This document shows, piece after piece, positions 51,185-59,065 of a stretch of 64,000 bases of DNA. Within the stretch, counting starts at the first letter, position 1, and each line of letters begins with the position of its first letter. The position numbers and the translations under genes are program-made. The DNA lies in assembly GCA_020636135.1 (NCBI GenBank), contig JACJYK010000001.1, forward strand, positions 1,474,501 through 1,538,500, read 5' to 3'. The notes beneath the pieces are model-generated. The model worked only from the letters and a program-made list of their open reading frames with translations, made no database searches and was not told where the DNA came from. Source of the DNA: Lewinellaceae bacterium (GTDB lineage Bacteria > Bacteroidota > Bacteroidia > Chitinophagales > Saprospiraceae).

Positions 51185-51240
51185 TGAGTGGCCGTGCCAG
51201 AAAAAGAAAGAAGGCTAAAAACCATTGGTTTCGTCCGTAA
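51184..51240 (+). CDS. Possible 18-residue, highly basic microprotein
   Basis: The ORF begins at an ATG that shares its A with the TGA stop of the gene upstream (TGATG), a layout typical of translational coupling. The predicted product is MSGRARKRKKAKNHWFRP, with eight Lys/Arg in 18 residues, similar in character to tiny ribosome-associated peptides. A chance ORF or a frameshifted C-terminal extension of the upstream protein are the alternatives. Confidence 0.35.
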   Translation: MSGRARKRKKAKNHWFRP

Positions 51241-51325
51241 AAGATCCTCCTTTCGTCAAAAAAGTTACCCTCACTGCGATGTTACCGGTTAATTTAAGGT
51301 TGTTATAGGTAAAGACTACTGAAGT

Positions 51326-51793
51326 ATGTTTGGAAAAGTCAAACGCTTACTGGGTATCGAAGGGGTCAAGATAGACCTGGACATACCTGCGGAAATACCC
51401 GCTAATGCACCATCCGTCATCGGAAAGATCCAATTGTACACCATTCAGCCCCAGACGGTAACAGAGATACACATTAAATGTGTGGAGAAATATTCACGTG
51501 GGCGGCGCAAAGCCAAATTGATCGATGAATACAATATGGGTGAGATCATCCTCCGGGAACGCATTGAAGTACCCAAAGACGAATTGCTGGAAGTGGAATT
51601 TGAATTGCCCGTCCGTTGGATGAAATCAAGGATGGATCAGATTGAAGAAAACAACTTTCTGTTGCGGGGTATGGTGAAGGCAGCAAAGACCCTGCGGGGA
51701 GCTAAATCCACCTACCGTGTGCTGGCAGAAGCGAAGGTAGCCGGAACAGCCCTGCATCCGTTCGCTGAAAGAGCCTTTGCAGTAAAATCGTAG
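51326..51793 (+). CDS. Spo0M/arrestin-like protein
   Basis: The 155-residue protein opens with MFGKVKRLLGIEGVKIDLDIP and has alternating beta strands of the arrestin-like sandwich (VTEIHIKCVEKYSRGRRKAKLIDEYNMG, in parts, and ELLEVEFELPVRWMK). This corresponds to the first domain of the Spo0M family. In Bacillus, Spo0M affects sporulation and cell-shape control. In a non-sporulating bacterium the role is unknown, probably as a protein-interaction module. I found no exact promoter box in the 85 nt after the microprotein ORF. It is convergent with the TPR lipoprotein gene. Confidence 0.78.
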   Translation: MFGKVKRLLGIEGVKIDLDIPAEIPANAPSVIGKIQLYTIQPQTVTEIHIKCVEKYSRGRRKAKLIDEYNMGEIILRERIEVPKDELLEVEFELPVRWMKSRMDQIEENNFLLRGMVKAAKTLRGAKSTYRVLAEAKVAGTALHPFAERAFAVKS

Positions 51794-51922
51794 GCTCAGT
51801 TTATCGGATTTAATGGATTATGTACGGATCGCCATCTGACGCGAAATATCCCGGCATGATTTTCACCAAGGCAGTGCCATGCGAGAAAGACTGCTCAGTG
51901 GAATCGTATTCCGCTCTCGGAA

Positions 51923-52828
51923 TTATTGCTTTTCCGTATCCAGCTCCTGAAGGATTTCATCGTCGGATTTACCAAGATTTTTCAACAGAAATTTCGCATC
52001 ATCAGCAAGTTCATCCTTCGGAAACTTGGCAATGAATTGTTCATAGAGTTGACGTGCTACGTCCACCTCTTTGAGTTCATTGTCGTAGGTAAATGCCTCC
52101 AGGAAAAGAGCCTGGCCCGCGCGAGGATCGTTAGGGTATTTGGTATAGATCCAATCGTAGAGGGAGATGGCTTTGCGGAAGGTCCGGATGGAGCGTGCTG
52201 TTTGCCCCGCCTGATGCAGATAGTCTACAGCATCTTTTGCGGTTGGGTTAGCAAGTACGTATGCTTCACAGCCATCCACGAAAGCGGTGGCAACATCCAC
52301 GCTGTATTCATTAAGTGAATCGTTGAACATGCTGGTGCTAAGCCGGTCAAGGCGAGATTTAATATCCGGGTCCTGAGGATTGATTTGGGTTTTTAATTCT
52401 TGCAGGGAGGAGCTGTTGGGAAAAGCTTGCAGGCTGGCCAGACAGAGCGACGCTGCTGCTTCATGGTTTTTCATTTCCAGCAACATCCGGGTCAGTTGCG
52501 CGAGACGGGATTCCCGGTCGTCGTCCGGGTATTCCTTGATCAGGGTATTCAACAACCCTGAAGCCTGGGCTGCATTGGACTGTTCAAGGGAGATGGCAAT
52601 CGCATCATTAAATAATTCATTGATGCGGGTGGCATCGGTTGGGTTCTTCTCTGCATACTCAATAACGGCGTTAACCACTTTCGAACCATTGATGGAATTT
52701 TTATTCGCATCGTAGGCTGATTTATAGGTTTCGATCGCTTTAAGTTGTTCCTGATCGACTTTATTTTGTTCCGATTGGCAACTGAAGATCAGTAAGCATG
52801 TCAGAAACAAGGCTGTTAATGCACGCAT
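51923..52828 (-). CDS. TPR-like lipoprotein
   Basis: The 301-residue protein has a lipoprotein signal (LLIFSC, Cys17) and an all-helical mature part with at least two tetratricopeptide repeats near the C-terminus (ISLYDWIYTKYPNDPRAGQALFLEAFTYDNEL, in parts, and DVARQLYEQFIAKFPKDELADDAKFLLKNL). The pattern resembles YbgF/CpoB and BamD-type repeat proteins, which act in the periplasm in envelope assembly. A direct assignment is not possible. Transcription is predicted from a TACCTTTG box 20 nt upstream. RlmI lies upstream of it in the same direction. Confidence 0.82.
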   Translation of the reverse strand: MRALTALFLTCLLIFSCQSEQNKVDQEQLKAIETYKSAYDANKNSINGSKVVNAVIEYAEKNPTDATRINELFNDAIAISLEQSNAAQASGLLNTLIKEYPDDDRESRLAQLTRMLLEMKNHEAAASLCLASLQAFPNSSSLQELKTQINPQDPDIKSRLDRLSTSMFNDSLNEYSVDVATAFVDGCEAYVLANPTAKDAVDYLHQAGQTARSIRTFRKAISLYDWIYTKYPNDPRAGQALFLEAFTYDNELKEVDVARQLYEQFIAKFPKDELADDAKFLLKNLGKSDDEILQELDTEKQ

Positions 52829-52848
52829 AGGAGTTCATTTCAAAACAT

Positions 52849-52856
52849 CAAAGGTA
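52849..52856 (-). promoter_or_regulatory. -7 box TACCTTTG before the TPR lipoprotein
   Basis: The minus strand reads an exact TAnnTTTG 20 nt before the start at 52828, in the short gap after rlmI. Confidence 0.5.
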
Positions 52857-52892
52857 ATTATTTTACGAATTTAAGTAAGGTGAAATCCGAAG

Positions 52893-54056
52893 CTATCCCA
52901 CCCGCACGACCAAGCCTTTCAGATAATGTCCTTCGGGATGATAAATATTGATGGGATGATCTGCGCCCTGACTGAGGTTAAATAATATTTGCATGGGACG
53001 GCCTACTTCCATGGCTGCGGAGATGACAGTGTGATGAAACAATTCGCGATCGATGACCTGGGAGCAGGAGAAGGTGAATAATAAGCCGTTTGGCCTAACC
53101 TTGTGCATGGCAGCTGCATTCAGTCGTTTGTAGGCCTGAACTGCATTGTGCTTCTTTTGTAAGGATTTGGCAAATGCAGGCGGATCAATGACCACAATAT
53201 CCCAGCTGCGGTCCTCCTCCTGCAGAAATTCGAAGACATTTGCCGAGACACCCTGATGGCGCTGGAATCCGTTAAGTTGGGCATTATCTTCAGCCCACAG
53301 GATGGCTTTTTCTGACTGATCTACCGAGATGACCTCACTAGCTCCCTTGGCCAGAGCATACATCGAGAAACCACCACTGTAACTGAACGCATTTAACACC
53401 GTACAACCAGAGGCAAAATCACCCAATAGCTTCCGGTTGTCCCGCTGATCGATAAAGAACCCTGTCTTTTGCCCCTGTTCCCAATCAACATTGAAAGCTA
53501 TCCCGTTTTCAAATAATTGATCTTTGATTGATCCATCCCCCACTACGTAGCCATTTTCTATGGTTTGCCGGTATTGTGTCGGCAGCGTATCCTGGCTTTT
53601 ATCGAAGACCTGGTTTATCCCTTCAATTTGAATTAGCGCATGACAGATCAAATTCAGGTCCTGGTGCATGCCTATACTGTGGCATTGTACGACGGCCGTA
53701 TTGCCATACACGTCAACGATCAATCCGGGCAACTGATCACCTTCACCATGGATCAGCCGGTATATATTGGAGTCGGTCCGGATCAGGTTTAACCGTTTTC
53801 GCATTGCATAGGCTTCTGCAAGGCGCTGATCGTACAGGATTTGTCTATCGCTTACCGGTCCGAAATCAAGAATGCGAACGGCAATGCTGTGATTCTGGTA
53901 ATGCCCGGTAGCCAGCACAATATCGTTCCGGTTGACGACCTCGACCCAGGCCCCATCTTCCACCTGGTGGTGTAAATCGAGGGCTCCCGAGAAAATCCAG
54001 GGATGTCGCATGGATAGGATACTTTCTTTGTTTTTCTTTAGCCGGATCCGTATCAT
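52893..54056 (-). CDS. rlmI: RlmI-type 23S rRNA (cytosine-C5) methyltransferase
   Basis: The 387-residue SAM-dependent enzyme has an N-terminal PUA domain (residues 1-75, IRLKKNKESILSMRHPWIFSGAL), an EEHD-like middle domain (GLIVDVYGNTAVVQ) and a Rossmann methyltransferase domain from about 190. That domain contains VLNAFSYSGGFSMYAL and the catalytic region VVIDPPAFAKS, with the Cys in FTFSCSQ. RlmI methylates C1962 of 23S rRNA in E. coli. It is the last gene of a three-gene set with the S4-domain protein 5 nt upstream, which fits an rRNA/ribosome role. Confidence 0.92.
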   Translation of the reverse strand: MIRIRLKKNKESILSMRHPWIFSGALDLHHQVEDGAWVEVVNRNDIVLATGHYQNHSIAVRILDFGPVSDRQILYDQRLAEAYAMRKRLNLIRTDSNIYRLIHGEGDQLPGLIVDVYGNTAVVQCHSIGMHQDLNLICHALIQIEGINQVFDKSQDTLPTQYRQTIENGYVVGDGSIKDQLFENGIAFNVDWEQGQKTGFFIDQRDNRKLLGDFASGCTVLNAFSYSGGFSMYALAKGASEVISVDQSEKAILWAEDNAQLNGFQRHQGVSANVFEFLQEEDRSWDIVVIDPPAFAKSLQKKHNAVQAYKRLNAAAMHKVRPNGLLFTFSCSQVIDRELFHHTVISAAMEVGRPMQILFNLSQGADHPINIYHPEGHYLKGLVVRVG

Positions 54057-54061
54057 GATGG

Positions 54062-54286
54062 TTATTCTTGAGTCTGCACCAGAATGCGATGGTTACCGAC
54101 CTGGACGACATCACCTGGCCGTACCTTTTTACGTTTTTCGTGAACCGGCATATTATTGACGGACACCTCACCATCCAGGATCAGCATATTGGCCATCCCG
54201 CCGCTATCCACAACATCCATGAGCTTGAGGAGCTTGTTCAGTTCGATATAGGGTTGATCCTGTAATTGTATGGTCAATTCTATCAC
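54062..54286 (-). CDS. Small S4 RNA-binding domain protein (YaaA/RlbA type)
   Basis: The 74-residue protein is almost entirely one S4 domain (YIELNKLLKLMDVVDSGGMANMLILDGEVSVNN, in parts, then RKKVRPGDVVQVGNHRILV). Small stand-alone S4 proteins bind structured RNA, and some act on stalled or assembling ribosomes. The start gives the usual short N-terminus of this group. It lies 29 nt after the cyclotransferase-like gene and 5 nt before rlmI. Confidence 0.85.
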   Translation of the reverse strand: MIELTIQLQDQPYIELNKLLKLMDVVDSGGMANMLILDGEVSVNNMPVHEKRKKVRPGDVVQVGNHRILVQTQE

Positions 54287-54315
54287 TGGTGTGACTGCAT
54301 TTTTCGGGGTCGAAG

Positions 54316-54717
54316 TTAAGAAAGCTTTTTGGAGTCGCGGCGCGTTTGGTAGGTATACCAGTCACCATGCTGGATGACTGGTGCATCCCGAAGTTTTTTC
54401 AGATGGTAACTCATGACTAAAATCCTGCCGTGCCAGCAGCTGACCTCGTAAACTTCTCGGCGATACTCATCTCCCTCGTAGTCATCGAGAAACTGTAACA
54501 GGGGGCCTGACGACGGGGGTAAACGGAAGCATTGGCCGTAGATCCATGATGCTTTTTCATTAGAGAAGATAGCACCTGGATAATTCCCAAGATCCAGGAG
54601 CTTCCCATGGATTAATCCCTGCCCGATGTAAACACATTCTGCCCTAATCCGCTGCGCTGCTTCATTTGTGTACTCGAGACGCAAGGTGCCGTAGACGAAA
54701 AGTGTTTCTGGTATCAA
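54316..54717 (-). CDS. Gamma-glutamylcyclotransferase-like (AIG2/BtrG) family protein, duplicated start region
   Basis: The protein has the family opening ETLFVYGTLR (the YGTLR substrate loop), LLDLGNYPGAIF, the Glu-containing LQFLDDYEGDEYRREVYEV and a closing WYTY. Such enzymes form or cleave gamma-glutamyl/5-oxoproline linkages. There is no in-frame ATG. I use TTG 54717, giving 133 residues. An 8-codon tandem duplication (54709-54756) places a second, identical TTG context at 54741, so a longer form is possible. Confidence 0.8.
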   Translation of the reverse strand: MIPETLFVYGTLRLEYTNEAAQRIRAECVYIGQGLIHGKLLDLGNYPGAIFSNEKASWIYGQCFRLPPSSGPLLQFLDDYEGDEYRREVYEVSCWHGRILVMSYHLKKLRDAPVIQHGDWYTYQTRRDSKKLS

Positions 54718-54756
54718 TGCTTCAAGGCTTCTTGGTATCAATGCATCAGGGCTTCT
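54709..54756. repeat. 24-bp tandem duplication across the start of the AIG2-like gene
   Basis: Units 54709-54732 and 54733-54756 match at 22 of 24 positions, and a third unit begins with TGG. The unit length keeps the reading frame, duplicating eight codons and the probable TTG start. Confidence 0.9.
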
Positions 54757-55147
54757 TGGCTTAACAGCGTCCCTTTCAATGCTAAATAATATCTCCCACT
54801 AAATACACAAATTAAATGGGCTATACATGGTTCGCCATTCGCATTTGAAATCCTGATATTAATACAACTGCGAACCTGGCCAAGGAATCATCTCAATCAG
54901 AATTGAGAATTTATGGATGTCCTTATGACATCCCTTTACCACCTTTAAAGGTAATGACTTCCCAACCTGTAACATCATAACCACAAAATCCTAAACCTCG
55001 AAAACCATATATCCATAACACCCCAAAACCTTATAACACCCCAAAACCACATAACCCTTCGAAAAAACGTAAAAACGAAAACACCCCAACTCGATATTAA
55101 ACACGTTATAATTTTTTCTTATATTTCCTGCCCTGAAACTTATTGAA
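54742..55147. other. 406-nt divergent intergenic region
   Basis: It contains the end of the 24-bp duplication, about 200 nt of ordinary A/T-rich sequence and then an A/C-rich low-complexity tract (54958-55092). No gene, tRNA or exact -7 box is seen. A near-match TATATTTC lies about 30 nt before the aquaporin start. Confidence 0.6.
54958..55092. repeat. A/C-rich low-complexity tract with degenerate repeats
   Basis: Words such as ATAACACCCCAAAACC and AAAACCACATAACCC recur and G is nearly absent on the plus strand for about 90 nt. It resembles the tracts at 3420, 7421 and 58340. Confidence 0.8.
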
Positions 55148-55771
55148 ATGCGCAATTACTTTACGGAATTCATTGGGACGTTCTTTCTGGTATTGGTGGT
55201 GGTGATGACCGGCAATGGTGGGCAGACCCAATGGATGCCTCTGGCGGTAGGTTCTGCCTACGCGGTGCTGATCTATGCGGGTTTTGCACAGTCCGGTGCG
55301 CATTACAATCCGGCGGTGACACTGGCTCATTATTTCCAGGGCAAATTTGAGCTTTCGGAAGTGTTGCCCTATGTGGCAGCTCAGATCGTTGGTGCTTTTT
55401 TGGCGACATTACTGGCCACCCCTTTGCTGGCGGAGCTCAACGTCGAGCAAGTGGCGATCCGTTCGGTGCCGATGATCCCATCACTGATTGCCGAGTTTCT
55501 CGGCACTTTCCTGCTGTTATGGGTACTGTTCCAGGTGACCATCTACCAACAGGAACGCATTCAGTCCTTTTATGGGTTTGCGATCGGTTTTGCCTACCTG
55601 ACAGGCATATTTGCATTTCAACGCATCAGCGGCGCTGCCTTCAATCCCGCCATCGCCATTGGCATGATGACCGCGGGTATGCTAAGCTGGTCCGACCTGT
55701 GGATATTCCTGATTGCCAACCTGGCTGCCGCCGGCGTGATCGGCTATGGCTGGAAATGGCTGCATGGGTAG
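55148..55771 (+). CDS. MIP/aquaporin-family channel lacking the filter arginine
   Basis: The 207-residue membrane protein has six transmembrane helices and the two MIP half-helix motifs: NPA at 54-56 (AHYNPAVTLAH) and at 166-168 (AAFNPAIAIGM). In classical aquaporins and glycerol facilitators the second NPA is followed by Arg, part of the aromatic/arginine selectivity filter. Here it is Ile169. The channel may therefore pass a solute other than water or glycerol, but this is inference. The start gives the typical FTEFIGTFFLVLVV first helix. It is convergent with the cysteine desulfurase gene. Confidence 0.92.
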   Translation: MRNYFTEFIGTFFLVLVVVMTGNGGQTQWMPLAVGSAYAVLIYAGFAQSGAHYNPAVTLAHYFQGKFELSEVLPYVAAQIVGAFLATLLATPLLAELNVEQVAIRSVPMIPSLIAEFLGTFLLLWVLFQVTIYQQERIQSFYGFAIGFAYLTGIFAFQRISGAAFNPAIAIGMMTAGMLSWSDLWIFLIANLAAAGVIGYGWKWLHG

Positions 55772-55781
55772 GGAAGAAAAT

Positions 55782-56906
55782 TCATCCCAGTATACCCTTT
55801 ACCTTCCTCACTACTTCATCCATCTCATTCATCGTGTTATAATGAGAGAAACTGAACCGGATGGTTTTGTAATCCGGGTCAGCACCGATGCCCTCCAGGA
55901 CATGGGATGCAGCTTCGGCGCCGGAGGTGCAGGCACTTCCCCCGGAGGCACAGATGCCGGCAATATCCAATTGCAATAACAAGAGTTCATTCTTGGGATG
56001 AGGGGGAAAGGCAATGCTGAGGACTGTGTAAAGTGTGTTGTCCAGACCATCCCCGTTTAAATATGCGCCGGGGAATGCCAACAACAACTGATCAGCCAGG
56101 TAGCGACGTAAACCATCGATGTGTTTCTGGCGTGCATACCGGTCGTTGATGTATAATTCCAAAGCCTTGGCCAGGCCGACGATGTAAGCGATATTTTCAG
56201 TGCCGCTACGCATGGTTCGCTCCTGGGAACCGCCATCAATCAGAGGATTGATCTTCACATCTCCGTTGATGTACATAAACCCGATGCCCTTGGGGCCGTG
56301 AAACTTATGCGCCGACCCGGCAAGAAACGTCACCGGCATCTCCCGGACCGACAATGGATATTTTGCAATGGACTGAACGGTGTCCGGCAGGAAATATGCA
56401 CCGGCTTCCTGGCACATTGCGCTGATCTCACGGATCGGTGTCAAGGTGCCGATTTCATTATTGGCATGCATCAGGGTGACCAGAGTGGGGAGGTTGTGGT
56501 TTCTCAGCAAGTTTCGCAAAACATCCAGATCCGGTAATCCTGTTTTGGAAACCGGCAAATACTCAACGTCAATGCCAAAATCGCGTTTCACCGCTTCCAC
56601 GCTATGTAGTGTACAGTGATGCTCGATGGGACTGGTTATGATCCGCTGCACCCCCAGATCCAGAATGCTTCGCTTGATCGCTGTATTGATGGATTCAGTA
56701 CCACAGGAAGTGAAAAAGACTTCGCCGATCGAAGCTTCCAGATAATGGGCTACCGTCTTCCGGGCTTGTTCGATGGCGGTGCGGGCCTTACGACCTTCGG
56801 CATGGATGCTGGAAGGATTGCCATAGTTGGTGGTCAACCAGGGCTTCATGGCCTCAAAGACTTCCGGGCTGATGGGCGTGGTGGCCGCATTGTCGACGTA
56901 GATCAT
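55782..56906 (-). CDS. Cysteine desulfurase (NifS/IscS group)
   Basis: The 374-residue PLP enzyme starts at ATG 56906, which overlaps the glmM stop in an ATGA. A longer reading in frame has no family similarity. Landmarks are YVDNAATTPISPEV, the TSCGTESIN loop, the Schiff-base Lys201 in SAHKFHGPKG and the sulfur-accepting Cys326 in SGGSACTSGA. It removes sulfur from cysteine as enzyme persulfide for Fe-S clusters or tRNA thiolation. No iscU or suf gene is adjacent, so its acceptor here is open. Confidence 0.93.
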   Translation of the reverse strand: MIYVDNAATTPISPEVFEAMKPWLTTNYGNPSSIHAEGRKARTAIEQARKTVAHYLEASIGEVFFTSCGTESINTAIKRSILDLGVQRIITSPIEHHCTLHSVEAVKRDFGIDVEYLPVSKTGLPDLDVLRNLLRNHNLPTLVTLMHANNEIGTLTPIREISAMCQEAGAYFLPDTVQSIAKYPLSVREMPVTFLAGSAHKFHGPKGIGFMYINGDVKINPLIDGGSQERTMRSGTENIAYIVGLAKALELYINDRYARQKHIDGLRRYLADQLLLAFPGAYLNGDGLDNTLYTVLSIAFPPHPKNELLLLQLDIAGICASGGSACTSGAEAASHVLEGIGADPDYKTIRFSFSHYNTMNEMDEVVRKVKGILG

Positions 56907-58270
56907 GATAAAACGCCTTTTACCTGATCCACCAAAGCCTGAGCTGCCGGGAGCGTTGGAGCTTCGGCATAAACCCGCAAGATGGGCTCGGTATTGGATG
57001 CCCGGATCTGTACCCATCGATCGGGCCATTCCACCTTGATGCCGTCGATCTCGTTTAACAGATCGTTCCTGAAGTGATCACGTACTCTCTGCAGCACCTG
57101 CGATTTATCCAGGCTTCCGTCCAGTTCGATACGGTCTTTTACCATCTCATAAGGTGGATAGGTGGCTTTCAGGGCTTTAAGATCGGTGTTGCGTTCGGTG
57201 AGTAAGGCCAGGATAAAGGCAATTCCGACCAGGGCATCCCGGCCATAGTGCAGATCCGGGTAGATAATACCTCCGTTACCTTCACCCCCGATGACGGCAT
57301 TCACTTCTTTCATTTTGGTCACCACATTGACTTCACCCACAGCAGCCGAATAATAGGTTTGATCGTGTGCTTCGGTCACATCCTTTAAAGCAAGGCTGGA
57401 AGAGACGTTGGAAACGGTGGCTCCCGGTGTATGTCCCAGAATAAAGTCAGCCGCAGCAACCAGGGTGTATTCTTCCCCGAACATAGAACCGTCCGGGCAT
57501 ACCAGGGCCAGTCGGTCAACATCAGGATCCACGGATATGCCGAAGTCGGCCTTTTGATCGATCACTGCCTGACTCAGATCCGTCAGGTGGTGGGGCAGGG
57601 GCTCGGGGTTGTGGGCAAAATGTCCGGTAGGTTCGCCGTGAATGAGCTGTACTTCACATCCCAGTTTCTCCAATAAAGGTGGCAGTGCCAGGCTTCCGGT
57701 AGAATTCACCGGGTCGACCACAACTTTGAATTGACGTTTTTTGATCTCTGCCACTGGTATTAATGGCAGGGACAAAATGGCCGTAATGTGTTTTTCGATG
57801 GCATCTTTTTTAGGAATACGAGCTCCTATTTGTTCGACAGGAACAAAATGCATCTTCCGGGTTGCTATGTATTCCAAAACCTCGGCGCCATCGGCAGCGC
57901 TGATAAATTCTCCTTTGTCGTTCAGAAATTTCAGGGCATTCCATTGGGCCGGATTATGACTTGCAGTAAGGATGATACCAGCACCGGCTTTTTCATCGGT
58001 GACTGCCATCTCAACGGTCGGAGTGGTCGAGAGATCCAGGTCAATGACCTCAATTCCAAGGGCCATCAGGGTCTGAACCACCAGTTCCTGAACCATTTTT
58101 CCTGAAATCCTTGCATCCCGGCCAACCACAACCCGGGCAATACCCGTCCGGTCCAGGGTCCACTGGCCAAAAGCTGCCGTACACTCAACGATGTCTATGG
58201 GTGTGAAATTTTCACCTACCGGTCCGCCTATCGTACCACGGATACCTGAGATGGATTTAATCAATGTCAT
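56903..58270 (-). CDS. glmM: Phosphoglucosamine mutase-like phosphohexomutase
   Basis: The 455-residue alpha-D-phosphohexomutase has the phosphoserine loop TASHNPAQWNALK near residue 100, the metal-binding DPDVDRLALV, the sugar-specificity loop GEGNGGIIYP and the C-terminal phosphate-binding RASNTEPILRVYAEA. GlmM interconverts glucosamine-6- and -1-phosphate for peptidoglycan and LPS precursors. The EGNGG loop fits GlmM, although phosphomannomutase activity cannot be excluded. A near-consensus TATCTTTA box lies 21 nt upstream, and the gene is translationally coupled to the cysteine desulfurase. Confidence 0.9.
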   Translation of the reverse strand: MTLIKSISGIRGTIGGPVGENFTPIDIVECTAAFGQWTLDRTGIARVVVGRDARISGKMVQELVVQTLMALGIEVIDLDLSTTPTVEMAVTDEKAGAGIILTASHNPAQWNALKFLNDKGEFISAADGAEVLEYIATRKMHFVPVEQIGARIPKKDAIEKHITAILSLPLIPVAEIKKRQFKVVVDPVNSTGSLALPPLLEKLGCEVQLIHGEPTGHFAHNPEPLPHHLTDLSQAVIDQKADFGISVDPDVDRLALVCPDGSMFGEEYTLVAAADFILGHTPGATVSNVSSSLALKDVTEAHDQTYYSAAVGEVNVVTKMKEVNAVIGGEGNGGIIYPDLHYGRDALVGIAFILALLTERNTDLKALKATYPPYEMVKDRIELDGSLDKSQVLQRVRDHFRNDLLNEIDGIKVEWPDRWVQIRASNTEPILRVYAEAPTLPAAQALVDQVKGVLS

Positions 58271-58291
58271 GTTTGTGTTTTTTCAGCGGCG

Positions 58292-58299
58292 TAAAGATA
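58292..58299 (-). promoter_or_regulatory. -7 box TATCTTTA before glmM
   Basis: The minus strand reads TATCTTTA, one base from TAnnTTTG, 21 nt before the glmM start. Confidence 0.35.
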
Positions 58300-58339
58300 G
58301 TGTTTCCAGCGTGTATAAAAGTTCAGGTGTTGCCTTGTT

Positions 58340-58400
58340 CAAAGAAGGAATGTGGTGTAATGGTGTTGTGGTGTTGTGGTGTTGTGGTATTGTGGTGTCG
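58340..58400. repeat. G/T-rich low-complexity tract (GTTGTGGT repeats)
   Basis: The plus strand carries repeated TGGTGTTGTGG words with nearly no C. Its complement reads CCACAATACCACAA, the same vocabulary as the tract at 3420. It lies between the divergent glmM and PAP2 genes. Confidence 0.85.
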
Positions 58401-58483
58401 GGATGGATTGTAAGATGTTCAATTTGTGATTTCGTTGGAATAGGGAAACGGACTTCTGAAATCAATTCTCTACATTCGCTGCT

Positions 58484-59065
58484 ATGTGGGAGTTATTGCA
58501 GCATATGGACGAAACCCTGTTTCACTGGGTGAACCGGGGATGGTCCTCCGGGTTACTGGATTTCTGGATGCCCTTGGTGCGCAATAAATACTTCTGGCTG
58601 CCGCTCTATGTCTTTCTGATCGCCTATGTCCTGATGAATCGCTCCAAACCCTGGTGGTTCTTGTTTTGCATCGGGATCCTGATCGTTTCCTCCGACACCT
58701 TGAGCAGCAAAGTGTTTAAACCGGTCTTCAAGCGTCTCCGCCCCTGCAATAATACTGAAATGATAGTGGTCCAACGCGTGCCCTGCGGCAGTGGTTATAG
58801 TTTTACTTCATCCCATGCCAGCAACCATTTTGCACTTTCCACGTTCTTATTTCTGGCCCTGGCAAGCTGGCCCTTGTGGGTGCGCAGTCTGTTGATGTTG
58901 TGGGCGTTAAATGTGGCTATTGCTCAGGTCTACGTCGGCGTCCATTATCCTTTCGATGTGCTGATGGGATCGTTGACGGGAATGGTTATCGGTTGGGCCG
59001 TATACCGGTACTTATTTTTAAAACGAAGCGAAACATCTGATGAACTGGCTGGTATTGATCGGTAG
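58484..59065 (+). CDS. PAP2-family phosphatase, membrane-bound
   Basis: The 193-residue integral membrane protein has about five helices and the three PAP2 motifs: KPVFKRLRP (near residue 76), SSHAS (near 105) and the catalytic-His region YVGVHYPFDVLMG (near 155). It is likely an undecaprenyl-pyrophosphate or phosphatidate phosphatase at the inner membrane. The ZIP gene overlaps its end by 26 nt. A near-consensus TACATTCG lies 5 nt before the start. Confidence 0.9.
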   Translation: MWELLQHMDETLFHWVNRGWSSGLLDFWMPLVRNKYFWLPLYVFLIAYVLMNRSKPWWFLFCIGILIVSSDTLSSKVFKPVFKRLRPCNNTEMIVVQRVPCGSGYSFTSSHASNHFALSTFLFLALASWPLWVRSLLMLWALNVAIAQVYVGVHYPFDVLMGSLTGMVIGWAVYRYLFLKRSETSDELAGIDR

